This document shows, piece by piece, positions 9,262-17,415 of a stretch of DNA of 64,000 bases. Position 1 is the first letter of the stretch. Each line of letters opens with the position of its first letter. The position numbers were made by a program, and so were the translations under genes. This stretch comes from Phocaeicola vulgatus. Lineage in GTDB: Bacteria; Bacteroidota; Bacteroidia; Bacteroidales; Tannerellaceae. The stretch is taken from positions 1,973,001 through 2,037,000 of the forward strand of contig CP091733.1 in the NCBI GenBank assembly GCA_022009975.1, in the 5' to 3' direction. The notes beneath the pieces are model-generated. The model searched no databases, was not told the origin of the DNA, and saw only the letters and a list, made by a program, of their open reading frames with translations.

Positions 9262-10296
9262 TTATATTTCCATTAATCCTTCTATAGTCCAATATATTTT
9301 GTCATCAACAATTATAGAATCACTATTTGTATGAAAAACAGTACCCTTAGCACCATCACTACAAATAGCGATATAATCATATCCTTTATCTATTACATTT
9401 TCTTTTATTGAATTTGTAATTTCTTTGGTAACAATCAGTATTTTTGCCTTTCTCTTTTTGGCATATTTAAGCAACATTTCTTGAACATGTTTGTCATTAA
9501 AACCATAACCAATACAAACATAGTTTTGGGCACTTTCAAAGATTTTGTCCACAGCTGATAAAAGTTGTCTATGTGGTTCCTCTTGAGTACGTTCGTATTT
9601 ATTAGTTCCTGGAGTTACGATACATGGTGTAAACCCTAATGGAATATTGACAGAATTGGGGATATTGCAAATGATTCCATCTCTCCTATACCAGTCTAGG
9701 GAACCGTGAACTTTCAAGATATTAATAAATCCAGTATAATCAGCCTCCGGCTTTTTAGGATTTAGCATAATATTATCTTTTAACTTTCCCATCAGTCCGT
9801 GAGTAAAACCTATATTAATGTAAGCGTCAGTTTGACAAGCTGCATACTCGGCAATCCTATCATAATTGGTTGAGATTACATTTAGCGTTTTATTCGGATC
9901 TCCATATATAATATAATCAAATAGTTGTCTTAGATTAATATCTTCTCCACTTATAAACCTTTCATAGACTTTTGCATCGGATTCAATAATAACCTTCCAG
10001 ACAATATTTACTATATCTGCTTCAACAATTTCAGGAACCTTAACATCCAGCAATGCAGCTTCCAAACCTACACCTGAATCTAAAAGCTTTATGAAATCAC
10101 TAACGACATCATTAGTAGCTGTATCATAATATGGATTTGATTTAAAGAAGTTTTTTAACTCATTTGCTAAAACACCCATTCCTGGTATGCCATAGGAAAC
10201 AGATGCTCCACTTCCCAATACAATTACAGGATTGGAACTTCGTATGTTTTGAATATCTTGAAATATGTCTTTCTTTTCCATATTCATTAAAAACAT
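9262..10296 (-). CDS. SIR2-family NADase of a SIR2-HerA antiphage system
   Basis: An intact 344-aa SIR2-fold protein. The NAD-binding motif is VIVLGSGASVSYGIPGMG (about residues 24-41). The catalytic asparagine motif is STNYDRIAE (about 140) and the catalytic histidine sits in LKVHGSLDW (about 190-198). There is no zinc-binding cysteine quartet, unlike deacetylase sirtuins. The C-terminal third, CIGYGFNDKHVQEML, is the usual SIR2_2-type closing region. With the HerA partner immediately downstream this is best read as the NAD+-hydrolysing effector of a Nezha-type abortive defense system. A start at 10281 (MEKKDIFQ) is also possible. The pair lies between an excisionase-like gene and the integrase, a typical cargo position. 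Confidence 0.85.
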   Translation of the reverse strand: MFLMNMEKKDIFQDIQNIRSSNPVIVLGSGASVSYGIPGMGVLANELKNFFKSNPYYDTATNDVVSDFIKLLDSGVGLEAALLDVKVPEIVEADIVNIVWKVIIESDAKVYERFISGEDINLRQLFDYIIYGDPNKTLNVISTNYDRIAEYAACQTDAYINIGFTHGLMGKLKDNIMLNPKKPEADYTGFINILKVHGSLDWYRRDGIICNIPNSVNIPLGFTPCIVTPGTNKYERTQEEPHRQLLSAVDKIFESAQNYVCIGYGFNDKHVQEMLLKYAKKRKAKILIVTKEITNSIKENVIDKGYDYIAICSDGAKGTVFHTNSDSIIVDDKIYWTIEGLMEI

Positions 10297-10365
10297 TTAT
10301 TTGATAAAAATCTCAATTAAAGTACTACGTTGTATGCATTTATGCGAATTTCTATCGTTGTGCAA

Positions 10366-10416
10366 TTACTTAGTTGAGATATTTAATCGATACTCATGTA
10401 CTAATGCTTTCTTCAT
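10366..10416 (-). pseudogene. Vestigial integrase start left beside the defense cassette
   Basis: Starting on the ATG that overlaps the HTH stop (ATGA), the minus strand reads MKKALV, the same first six residues as the real integrase, then diverges to HEYRLNISTK and stops after 16 codons. It therefore looks like the stump of the original integrase gene, separated from the working copy by the 2.9-kb SIR2-HerA insertion. A regulatory or peptide role is not excluded but nothing supports it. Confidence 0.65.
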
Positions 10417-10423
10417 CGCTTCA
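10400..10423 (-). repeat. 24-bp direct repeat, copy 2 (HTH-integrase stump junction)
   Basis: Same 24 bases as 7488-7511. On the minus strand it holds the last two sense codons (KR) and stop of the HTH gene, overlapping the ATG and first codons of the integrase stump. The flanks differ sharply on the SIR2-HerA side and are only loosely alike on the other. Confidence 0.85.
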
Positions 10424-10973
10424 CACCTTTATATAGATTATCAATTTCTTTCTTTGGTACATAAACAAAGTTACCTATCTGTCTGGTAGGAATGGAATAC
10501 TTGCGTATATGAAGGTAAACAGTGCTTTCATTCACAAGAAACTTTTCTGTGATTTCGCCAATAGTATAACAGTCCTTTGGCTCCAGACTATACAGCTTGG
10601 CAATAGGCTTTGGCTTTGTGAGAGTTTTCTTTCGGAGAGGATAGAGTTTCATCAATTCTTCTTTTGATAGTAAAGTCTGCCTTTCTCCGGCATTCACACT
10701 TGGGATTGTACCCTTACGAATTAAACGATAAAGAGTTTCCTTGCTTATGCCAAACAAAGCGTATGCTTCAGGAACTGTGATATACTCTTTGGACTTGGGT
10801 ATCTTCTTAACCACTTCGTCCAACCTTTGCAATCTCTGTTCTTCATCCTTACGCCTTTTCCACGCAATCTTGGAACATTTGGGAGTGCAATACCACGATT
10901 CAATGGTTTTAGCTACAAAGGTTTCTCCACAAACCTTGCATTGACGTGTTATTTCAAATTTTGCTGCTGGCAT
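10413..10973 (-). CDS. Zinc-finger protein with two excisionase-type HTH domains
   Basis: Intact 186-aa protein. Residues about 10-35 have a small zinc-finger pattern, CKVCGETF followed by WYCTPKCSKIAWKRR. Residues about 62-115 form one helix-turn-helix excisionase-like domain (YITVPEAYALFGISKETLYRLIRKG) and about 135-183 a second (CYTIGEITEKFLVNESTVYLHIRKYSIP). Its stop overlaps an integrase-like ATG, so in the ancestral arrangement it was translationally coupled to the integrase, as expected of a recombination directionality factor or an integrase regulator. It now stands upstream of the SIR2-HerA pair and may drive its expression. Confidence 0.75.
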   Translation of the reverse strand: MPAAKFEITRQCKVCGETFVAKTIESWYCTPKCSKIAWKRRKDEEQRLQRLDEVVKKIPKSKEYITVPEAYALFGISKETLYRLIRKGTIPSVNAGERQTLLSKEELMKLYPLRKKTLTKPKPIAKLYSLEPKDCYTIGEITEKFLVNESTVYLHIRKYSIPTRQIGNFVYVPKKEIDNLYKGVKR

Positions 10974-11120
10974 AACCTACATTTTACTTATATTCTTCAT
11001 TCTCAATACCGCTGTTTTTATAGGTGTCACATTATCTACTTTTAAGTGTCGGTACAATTATGGTACAAATATATAATAAAAATCCGAATAACAAGCAAAG
11101 TCAAGGAAAAGTGATATAAA

Positions 11121-11154
11121 AAGAAATAGGGCATAACTCATTGAGTTACACCCT
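11121..11154 (-). terminator. Terminator of dnaK
   Basis: AGGGCATAACTCA (11128-11140) pairs with TGAGTTACACCCT with one interruption. On the minus strand the stem is followed by a T-rich tract, ATTTCTTTTTATATC. It lies about 37 bases past the dnaK stop. Confidence 0.7.
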
Positions 11155-11190
11155 GCATTCCTATTTTTAGTTATCGTTGTTTATCGCAAC

Positions 11191-13110
11191 TTACTTCACC
11201 TCCTCAAAGTCAACATCTGTAACATTGTCTTTACCGCCGTTGTTGCCACCTTGTGCGCTATTGCCCGGATTAGCTTGAGCACCGCCCTGAGGACCTGCCT
11301 GAGCTCCACCTTGAGCGTTATACATTTCTTGGCTTACAGCCTGGAAAATAGTATTCAACTCGTTCATGGCAGTATCACAAGCAGCTACGTCTTGCGATTT
11401 ATGAGCTTCTTTCAACTTGTTCAAAGCGGTTTCGATTTGAGCCTTCTTGTCAGCAGGAATCTTATCGCCCAAATCCTTCAACTGCTTTTCGGTCTGGAAA
11501 ATCATGCTGTCAGCCTGATTCAACTTATCAATACGCTCTTTCTCTTTCTTATCTGCTTCTGCGTTAGCCTGAGCTTCGTCTTTCATACGTTTAACCTCAT
11601 CTTCGCTCAAGCCACTTGAAGCTTCGATACGGATACTCTGAACTTTACCTGTACCTTTGTCCTTAGCAGATACATTCAAGATACCATTCGCATCGATATC
11701 GAATGTCACTTCAATCTGAGGTACGCCACGCTGTGCAGCAGGAATTCCATCCAAGTGGAAACGACCGATAGATTTGTTATCTTTTGCCAATGGACGTTCA
11801 CCTTGCAAAACATGGATTTCCACAGATGGCTGGTTATCTACGGCTGTTGTAAATGTTTCAGACTTCTTGGTTGGGATAGTCGTGTTGGCTTCAATCAATT
11901 TAGTCATTACACCACCCATTGTTTCGATACCCAATGACAATGGAGTAACATCCAGCAACAAGACATCTTTAACTTCACCTGTCAAGACACCACCTTGGAT
12001 AGCAGCACCTACAGCTACAACTTCATCAGGGTTTACACCTTTTGACGGAGCTTTACCGAAGAACTTCTCAACCAACTCCTGAACAGCAGGGATACGAGTT
12101 GAACCACCGACCAAGATTACTTCATTGATATCAGATGTAGTCAAACTGGCATCCTGCAAAGCCTTCTGGCAAGGAGGAATACAAGCCTGAATCAAGCTAT
12201 CAGCCAATTGTTCGAATTTAGCACGAGTCAACGTCTTAACCAAGTGCTTTGGAACACCGTTAACCGGCATGATATACGGCAAGTTAATCTCTGTAGAAGT
12301 AGAGCTTGACAACTCAATCTTTGCCTTTTCTGCAGCTTCTTTCAAACGTTGCAAAGCCATCGGGTCTTTACGCAAATCCACGCCTTCGTCTTTCAAGAAT
12401 TCTTCTGCCAACCAGTCAATGATTACATGGTCAAAATCATCACCTCCCAAGTGAGTATCACCATTTGTTGACTTAACTTCAAACACACCGTCACCCAATT
12501 CCAAGATTGAGATATCAAATGTACCACCACCTAAGTCAAATACGGCAATTTTCATATCCTTGTTAGCCTTATCCAAACCATAAGCCAACGCTGCAGCTGT
12601 CGGTTCGTTAACAATACGACGAACATTCAAACCAGCGATTTCACCAGCTTCCTTCGTTGCTTGACGCTGTGCATCACTAAAGTATGCCGGAACAGTAATA
12701 ACAGCTTCATTTACTTCCTGTCCCAAATAATCTTCAGCTGTCTTCTTCATTTTCTGCAGAATCATAGCTGAAATTTCCTGCGGTGTATAAAGACGACCGT
12801 CAATGTCCACACGCGGAGTATTGTTATCGCCACGAGCTACTTTATAAGGTACACGAGAAATTTCTTTCTGTACTTGGTCATAAGTTTCACCCATGAAACG
12901 TTTGATAGAGAACACTGTCTTCTGCGGGTTTGTGATTGCCTGACGTTTAGCAGGGTCACCTACCTTACGCTCGCCACCATCTACAAATGCCACAATTGAA
13001 GGAGTTGTTCTTTTACCTTCGCTATTTGTTATTACAACAGGTTCATTACCTTCCAATACGGCAACACATGAATTTGTTGTACCTAAGTCAATTCCTATAA
13101 TCTTTCCCAT
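11191..13110 (-). CDS. dnaK: Molecular chaperone DnaK (Hsp70)
   Basis: Full-length 639-aa Hsp70. The N-terminus MGKIIGIDLGTTNSCVAVLEG is the ATP-binding phosphate-1 motif; IAVFDLGGGTFDISILELG and VILVGGSTRIPAVQ are the other Hsp70 signatures. The substrate-binding domain follows from about residue 385 (DVTPLSLGIETMGG), then the helical lid and a glycine/glutamine/asparagine-rich linker. The C-terminus is DVDFEEVK, so the usual final EEVD-like tail ends in lysine, as in other Bacteroidetes. It acts in the cytoplasm with DnaJ and GrpE, neither of which is adjacent. The frame is unbroken, in contrast to many neighbours. Confidence 0.98.
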   Translation of the reverse strand: MGKIIGIDLGTTNSCVAVLEGNEPVVITNSEGKRTTPSIVAFVDGGERKVGDPAKRQAITNPQKTVFSIKRFMGETYDQVQKEISRVPYKVARGDNNTPRVDIDGRLYTPQEISAMILQKMKKTAEDYLGQEVNEAVITVPAYFSDAQRQATKEAGEIAGLNVRRIVNEPTAAALAYGLDKANKDMKIAVFDLGGGTFDISILELGDGVFEVKSTNGDTHLGGDDFDHVIIDWLAEEFLKDEGVDLRKDPMALQRLKEAAEKAKIELSSSTSTEINLPYIMPVNGVPKHLVKTLTRAKFEQLADSLIQACIPPCQKALQDASLTTSDINEVILVGGSTRIPAVQELVEKFFGKAPSKGVNPDEVVAVGAAIQGGVLTGEVKDVLLLDVTPLSLGIETMGGVMTKLIEANTTIPTKKSETFTTAVDNQPSVEIHVLQGERPLAKDNKSIGRFHLDGIPAAQRGVPQIEVTFDIDANGILNVSAKDKGTGKVQSIRIEASSGLSEDEVKRMKDEAQANAEADKKEKERIDKLNQADSMIFQTEKQLKDLGDKIPADKKAQIETALNKLKEAHKSQDVAACDTAMNELNTIFQAVSQEMYNAQGGAQAGPQGGAQANPGNSAQGGNNGGKDNVTDVDFEEVK

Positions 13111-13138
13111 AATGCTTATATTTTTTATTGTTATTATT

Positions 13139-13166
13139 CAAATCTATTCTGCACTGATTTTTCAAA
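13139..13166 (-). promoter_or_regulatory. Bacteroidales-type promoter of dnaK
   Basis: On the minus strand TTTG (13166-13163) and TAGATTTG (13146-13139) match the -33 TTTG and -7 TAnnTTTG boxes of the Bacteroidetes housekeeping sigma factor. Spacing is 16 bases, a little short of the usual 19-20. It lies about 29 bases above the dnaK ATG. Confidence 0.45.
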
Positions 13167-13346
13167 CAGTACACCTACCTTTCAACAAACCTTGTGCCAA
13201 AAGAAGAAACACCTATATTTCTTTCCCCTTGCTGACATTTTTACTGACAAAAAGTCGGATTATTTTCCCAACTCCAACAAGCAAATGACAAGCTGGCTTT
13301 AAATGGCTCAATTTAGTCGCTATACACAACTCTTTCCGCCTTTCGT

Positions 13347-13377
13347 TTTGTATTGAATCCAAATTGCACTATCTTTG
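13347..13377 (+). promoter_or_regulatory. Bacteroidales-type promoter for the T9SS type B protein gene
   Basis: TTTG (13347-13350), 19 bases, then TATCTTTG (13370-13377), a full match to the Bacteroidetes -33/-7 consensus, 22 bases before the ATG at 13400. Confidence 0.7.
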
Positions 13378-13399
13378 AACGGGATTATCAATATTCACA

Positions 13400-14740
13400 A
13401 TGAAATCAAACAACAGATTCTTTTTGACATTGCTTTTGCTGGTTTGCCACCTTCCCATTATCGCACAACAATATGTAGTGAAAGGAGGAGGCAGTGAACC
13501 TATGCTTGCTATAAACGAAACCAACTACAAGTTGAAAGTATATGTACTGAACGGGACTGAAAACGCCAGTATCAGCTACACCTCATCTTCTTCCGACCAT
13601 CAGTGGAAACGATACAATACAAAATACTTAGAGGCTGAAAATATCTCTTGCCAACAGCAAGGGACGACATCTACTATCACGGGCTTAAAAGACGGATACG
13701 GGTATTTCGTAGATGAAGGAACCTTTTCCACTTCATACATTTGGATTATCGATTACAACAAACATCCGTTTGTCATTAATAATCTGACCGTATCTGAAAA
13801 CAGTGACCCTTGCACAGGCATTCTCTTAAAAGGGGATAAAAGCATAGACAACCTGAGTTATCGAACACCTGACGGTTTGATTAAGGCATTAAAGCGGGAA
13901 TTTGAAGCCAGCTATAACACTTTGGAATGGAATGAGAACACCCATTCTTTTCAAAACATATTAAAAGTAAAGAAGATTGAAGGCAATCCTTTCCAGCAAC
14001 TGATCGACTCCATTTACGTAGATACGGACATAACGTTGTCAGGAGACCAATTCGCCTCCTATTTCGGGAAAACCCAATCCGCTACCATAAGCAACTATGT
14101 CACATCCCAACTCATTTTAAAGACGGATACGACAGCGCTCATTGATGAGTCTGACAACCTCTCTCCCAAAAGCGAAGGGTTGTCCGCTCCTGTCACTGTA
14201 CGCTTTACGGCATACGCCAACGAGCCTACCGCTTCCCTCTATGTGTGGAAAATATACAAGGATGAGGAGGGTGCGGATAATCCTTTTGTCCGGTTTACCG
14301 AACCCGAAATAGAGTATACATTCAACGAATATGGTAAATTCACGGCAGAGGTGGAAGTCAGCGGAGATAACAACTGTCACATCACCTCCGACCCCATCTC
14401 ATTAGACATATCAGAATCCTATTTAGATGTACCAAACGCATTTTCGCCAGGAACGACACCTGGAGTAAACGATGAATTCAAAGTCGTATATAAATCATTG
14501 ATACGTTTCTCATGCTGGATATTCAATCGCTGGGGACAAGAGCTATACCATTGGACAAACCCCGCTTTGGGTTGGGACGGGAAAAAAGGAGGTAAATATG
14601 TAGCTCCCGGTGTATATTTCTATGTCATAGAAGCGGAAGGTTCAGATGGGAAGAAATACAAGAAAAAAGGAGACATCAACATATTAAGGCCTAAAAACGA
14701 AGACAATAGTTCTTCCGACTTAGAAAACTCATCTTTATGA
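13400..14740 (+). CDS. Secreted protein with T9SS type B (gliding-motility-associated) C-terminal domain
   Basis: 446 aa with an N-terminal signal peptide (FFLTLLLLVCHLPIIAQQ). The middle is unrecognised beta-rich sequence with a PKD-like part near residues 265-345 (VWKIYKDEEG...EVEVSGDNNC). The last 95 residues are a classic type B sorting domain: VPNAFSPGTTPGVNDEFKV, FNRWGQELYHW, WDGKKGGKYVAPGVYFYVI. Such domains direct secretion through the type IX system and surface attachment. The ligand or enzyme role of the body is unknown. Its stop overlaps the start of the MltD-like gene by 4 bases, so the two form an operon. Confidence 0.85.
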   Translation: MKSNNRFFLTLLLLVCHLPIIAQQYVVKGGGSEPMLAINETNYKLKVYVLNGTENASISYTSSSSDHQWKRYNTKYLEAENISCQQQGTTSTITGLKDGYGYFVDEGTFSTSYIWIIDYNKHPFVINNLTVSENSDPCTGILLKGDKSIDNLSYRTPDGLIKALKREFEASYNTLEWNENTHSFQNILKVKKIEGNPFQQLIDSIYVDTDITLSGDQFASYFGKTQSATISNYVTSQLILKTDTTALIDESDNLSPKSEGLSAPVTVRFTAYANEPTASLYVWKIYKDEEGADNPFVRFTEPEIEYTFNEYGKFTAEVEVSGDNNCHITSDPISLDISESYLDVPNAFSPGTTPGVNDEFKVVYKSLIRFSCWIFNRWGQELYHWTNPALGWDGKKGGKYVAPGVYFYVIEAEGSDGKKYKKKGDINILRPKNEDNSSSDLENSSL

Positions 14741-15696
14741 ATAATATTTTAGCAATTCTAATGCCATGTGCCCTCTTGACAATCGCCGGGGTGTCGATTT
14801 GTTCTGAGGATTCAACACAAGTACAACGAGAGAAGCCCGTTGTGCCTTCCATGATTATGACTCCGGAAATACCGGATCGTGTCAGTTTTTGTGGGAAGTT
14901 AATTGACCTGACACGTTATAACATGCACGAGGGTATTGACCGTGAGCTGACCTCTTTTTCTTATTTGCATGCGACAACCATGCTCACCATCAAACGTGCG
15001 AACCGCTATTTCCCCATCATCGAGCCGATACTCAAGGAGTACGGGATACCGGATGATTTCAAATACTTGGCAGTCATTGAAAGTAATTTGGATTCACGCA
15101 TTACTTCACCGGCAAGAGCCGTCGGGATGTGGCAATTCATGGAAGCGACAGCCAAAGAACATGGTCTAATTGTCTCCTCATCAGTCGATGAACGCTGCAA
15201 CGTGGAAAAAGCGACCGTGGCAGCATGTAAATATTTAAAGGCTGCCTATAATAAATATGGAGATTGGACGGCAGTCGCATCCTCCTACAATGCCGGAATG
15301 GGGCGCATATCAGGAGAAATGAACAAACAGGACGTGGACAACTCTTTCGATTTATGGTTGGTCGAAGAGACAACCCGCTATGTTTATAGGATATTGGCCA
15401 TCAAACAAATTTTCGAGAATCCCTATAAATATGGATTTGTGTTGCGTGCCAGAGATTTGTACAAACCGATTGAATGTACAACCGTCGAAGTAAATAAAGA
15501 CATTGAGAACTTGGCCAATTTTGCTAAAAAGTACAATATAACCTACGCCGACTTGAGGAGGATCAACCCATGGCTCAGGGACAGGAAACTGATAACGGGA
15601 GGAAAAACATTCAAAATAGAGATTCCCAAAGAAGAATCCATGTATTACAGCAGTCCGAACAATTACGTTCATGACAAGAATTGGATAGTACAATAA
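14737..15696 (+). CDS. MltD-like lytic transglycosylase with LysM-like tail
   Basis: 319 aa. After a signal peptide (ILAILMPCALLTIAGVSICS), residues about 80-225 are an SLT lytic transglycosylase domain: the catalytic glutamate is in LAVIESNLDSRITSPARAVGMWQFM, followed by ASSYNAGMGRI. A C-terminal region from about 245 (VNKDIENLANFAKKYNITYADLRRINPWL) resembles LysM and should bind peptidoglycan. The enzyme would cleave the MurNAc-GlcNAc bond with 1,6-anhydro product in the periplasm. It is translationally coupled (ATGA) to the T9SS type B protein, which suggests help with cell-wall passage or remodelling for that surface protein. Confidence 0.85.
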   Translation: MNNILAILMPCALLTIAGVSICSEDSTQVQREKPVVPSMIMTPEIPDRVSFCGKLIDLTRYNMHEGIDRELTSFSYLHATTMLTIKRANRYFPIIEPILKEYGIPDDFKYLAVIESNLDSRITSPARAVGMWQFMEATAKEHGLIVSSSVDERCNVEKATVAACKYLKAAYNKYGDWTAVASSYNAGMGRISGEMNKQDVDNSFDLWLVEETTRYVYRILAIKQIFENPYKYGFVLRARDLYKPIECTTVEVNKDIENLANFAKKYNITYADLRRINPWLRDRKLITGGKTFKIEIPKEESMYYSSPNNYVHDKNWIVQ

Positions 15697-15752
15697 ACAT
15701 AAGTCACCTATAAAAAAAGGGAATCTTCGTTCATTAAGAATAAGTATTACAT

Positions 15753-15760
15753 TATCTTTG
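15753..15760 (+). promoter_or_regulatory. -7 box (TAnnTTTG) before yicC
   Basis: TATCTTTG stands 17 bases before the yicC ATG. No good -33 TTTG is seen at the expected distance, so confidence is limited. Confidence 0.45.
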
Positions 15761-15777
15761 CATAAATTTTTAGAATC

Positions 15778-16656
15778 ATGATACAATCAATGACTGGGTT
15801 CGGCAAGGTTACAGCCGAATTACCTACCAAAAAAGTAACCGTTGAAATAAAGGCTTTGAACAGCAAACAGCTGGACTTGTCCACACGTATCCCTTCGCCT
15901 TACAAAGACAAAGAGATGCAAATCAGAAGTCGTTTGCTTCAGACATTGGAACGGGGAAAAGTTGATTTTTCTATCTATATTGAATATATCGGAAAAGAAA
16001 GTGCCACTCAAATCAATCAGGATGCTGTAGCCAGCTACTATTACCAAATGCAAGCTATATCCGAGAAATTAGGCATTGAAGCTCCTGCCAATTGGGAAGA
16101 ATTGCAAGGCGTGCTCCGTTTACCGGATGCCATCAAGACAGAGCCTTGCGAAGCTGATGAAGAAGAGTGGGATGTGGTAAGTAAAGCCATTGATGAAGCA
16201 GCACAGCACTTATGTGAATTCCGCATCCAGGAAGGAGCCATGCTTCAGAATCTGTTTTCTCAAAAGATAGCAAACATTGCACAGCTCCTAAAAGATGTAG
16301 AACCGTACGAGAAGGAAAGATTAGACAAAATAAAAGGTCGAATCAAAGATGGTTTAGAAAAGCTGATGCTGCAAGATTATGACAAGAACCGCTTCGAGCA
16401 AGAAATGATTTTCTACATTGAGAAGTTAGACATCAATGAAGAGAAGAACCGTTTGGACAATCACCTGAAATATTTCATCGAAACAATGGAGAACGGTCAT
16501 GGCCAAGGTAAAAAGTTAGGATTCATAGCTCAGGAAATGGGTAGAGAAATCAACACTTTAGGTTCTAAAAGCAACCATGCGGAAATGCAGAAAATTGTCG
16601 TTCGCATGAAGGATGAATTGGAGCAAATCAAGGAACAGGTATTAAATGTATTGTAA
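15778..16656 (+). CDS. yicC: YicC/YloC family endoribonuclease
   Basis: 292 aa, full-length. The N-terminal signature MIQSMTGFGKV and VEIKALNSKQLDLSTRIPSPYKDKE is diagnostic of YicC/YloC. The C-terminal half has the DUF1732 pattern LDINEEKNRLDNHLKYF and GQGKKLGFIAQEMGREINTLGSKSNHAEMQ. Family members are RNases that take part in RNA turnover in the cytoplasm. The gene is followed directly by gmk, a conserved neighbour pair in many bacteria. The operon continues through a small membrane protein into nadD. Confidence 0.95.
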   Translation: MIQSMTGFGKVTAELPTKKVTVEIKALNSKQLDLSTRIPSPYKDKEMQIRSRLLQTLERGKVDFSIYIEYIGKESATQINQDAVASYYYQMQAISEKLGIEAPANWEELQGVLRLPDAIKTEPCEADEEEWDVVSKAIDEAAQHLCEFRIQEGAMLQNLFSQKIANIAQLLKDVEPYEKERLDKIKGRIKDGLEKLMLQDYDKNRFEQEMIFYIEKLDINEEKNRLDNHLKYFIETMENGHGQGKKLGFIAQEMGREINTLGSKSNHAEMQKIVVRMKDELEQIKEQVLNVL

Positions 16657-16657
16657 T

Positions 16658-17230
16658 ATGGCGGGCAAACTCATCATATTTTCTGCTCCTTCGGGTGCAG
16701 GGAAATCAACCATTATTAATTACTTATTACAGCAAAACTTGAATCTACGCTTCTCCATATCGGCAACCAGCCGTGCGCCAAGGGGAAGTGAGAAGAACGG
16801 TGTGGAATACTATTTCATGACTCCGGATGAGTTCAGGGAGCACATTGCAGCTGGTGACTTCTTGGAATATGAAGAAGTCTATGCGGATAAGTTTTATGGG
16901 ACGCTGAAAAGTGAAGTCGAACGTATCCTCAACGAAGGTAATAACGTCATCTTCGATGTGGACGTTGTAGGCGGATGCAATATCAAGAAGTTCTACGGCG
17001 AACGTGCCTTGTCCCTGTTCATCCAACCACCAAGCATTAAAGAATTGAGGAAACGATTGACTAACAGAGGTACCGATTCTGCCGAAGTCATTGAAAACAG
17101 GTTGGCAAAGGCTTCATACGAATTGGGGTTTGCTACTAAATTCGATGAAGTAATCGTTAATGACAATTTGGAAAAGGCTGAAGAAAAGGCTCTTCATCTG
17201 ATTCAAACATTTTTAAAGAAGAAAGCATGA
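16658..17230 (+). CDS. gmk: Guanylate kinase
   Basis: 190 aa. The P-loop is IIFSAPSGAGKSTII; the GMP-binding segment is SISATSRAPRGSEKNGVEYYFMTPDEF. It phosphorylates GMP to GDP with ATP. I chose the ATG at 16658 (MAGKLIIF) over one 12 bases upstream because the upstream codons overlap the yicC stop and add MYCN not found in the family. The stop overlaps the next small gene by 4 bases. Confidence 0.96.
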   Translation: MAGKLIIFSAPSGAGKSTIINYLLQQNLNLRFSISATSRAPRGSEKNGVEYYFMTPDEFREHIAAGDFLEYEEVYADKFYGTLKSEVERILNEGNNVIFDVDVVGGCNIKKFYGERALSLFIQPPSIKELRKRLTNRGTDSAEVIENRLAKASYELGFATKFDEVIVNDNLEKAEEKALHLIQTFLKKKA

Positions 17231-17415
17231 AGGAGAGCGAACTTCCCAAAAACTGGTTTTATTTATTCGTTGCTATTGCCATAGCTGCCATCATTGTGTT
17301 CATTTGGGCATCCATTAGAAAAGATACTACAATCATGGTAGCGACCGGAATGGTTGCCGGGATACAAATCATCAATGTCGTCAAATGGTTGCAAGCACAC
17401 AGAAAAAAAAGATAG
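17227..17415 (+). CDS. Small single-pass membrane protein between gmk and nadD
   Basis: 62 aa, start overlapping the gmk stop (ATGA) and 3' end overlapping the nadD start by 31 bases. It has one or two hydrophobic stretches (WFYLFVAIAIAAIIVFIWA; ATGMVAGIQIINVV) and a basic end (HRKKR). The tight overlaps on both sides argue that it is real and translationally coupled. No family function is recognised. Confidence 0.65.
   Translation: MKESELPKNWFYLFVAIAIAAIIVFIWASIRKDTTIMVATGMVAGIQIINVVKWLQAHRKKR

Noticed and set aside
9262..10296. Sirtuin protein deacetylase
   Set aside because: No zinc-binding cysteines, and a HerA partner is 3 bases downstream. A SIR2-HerA NADase effector fits better.
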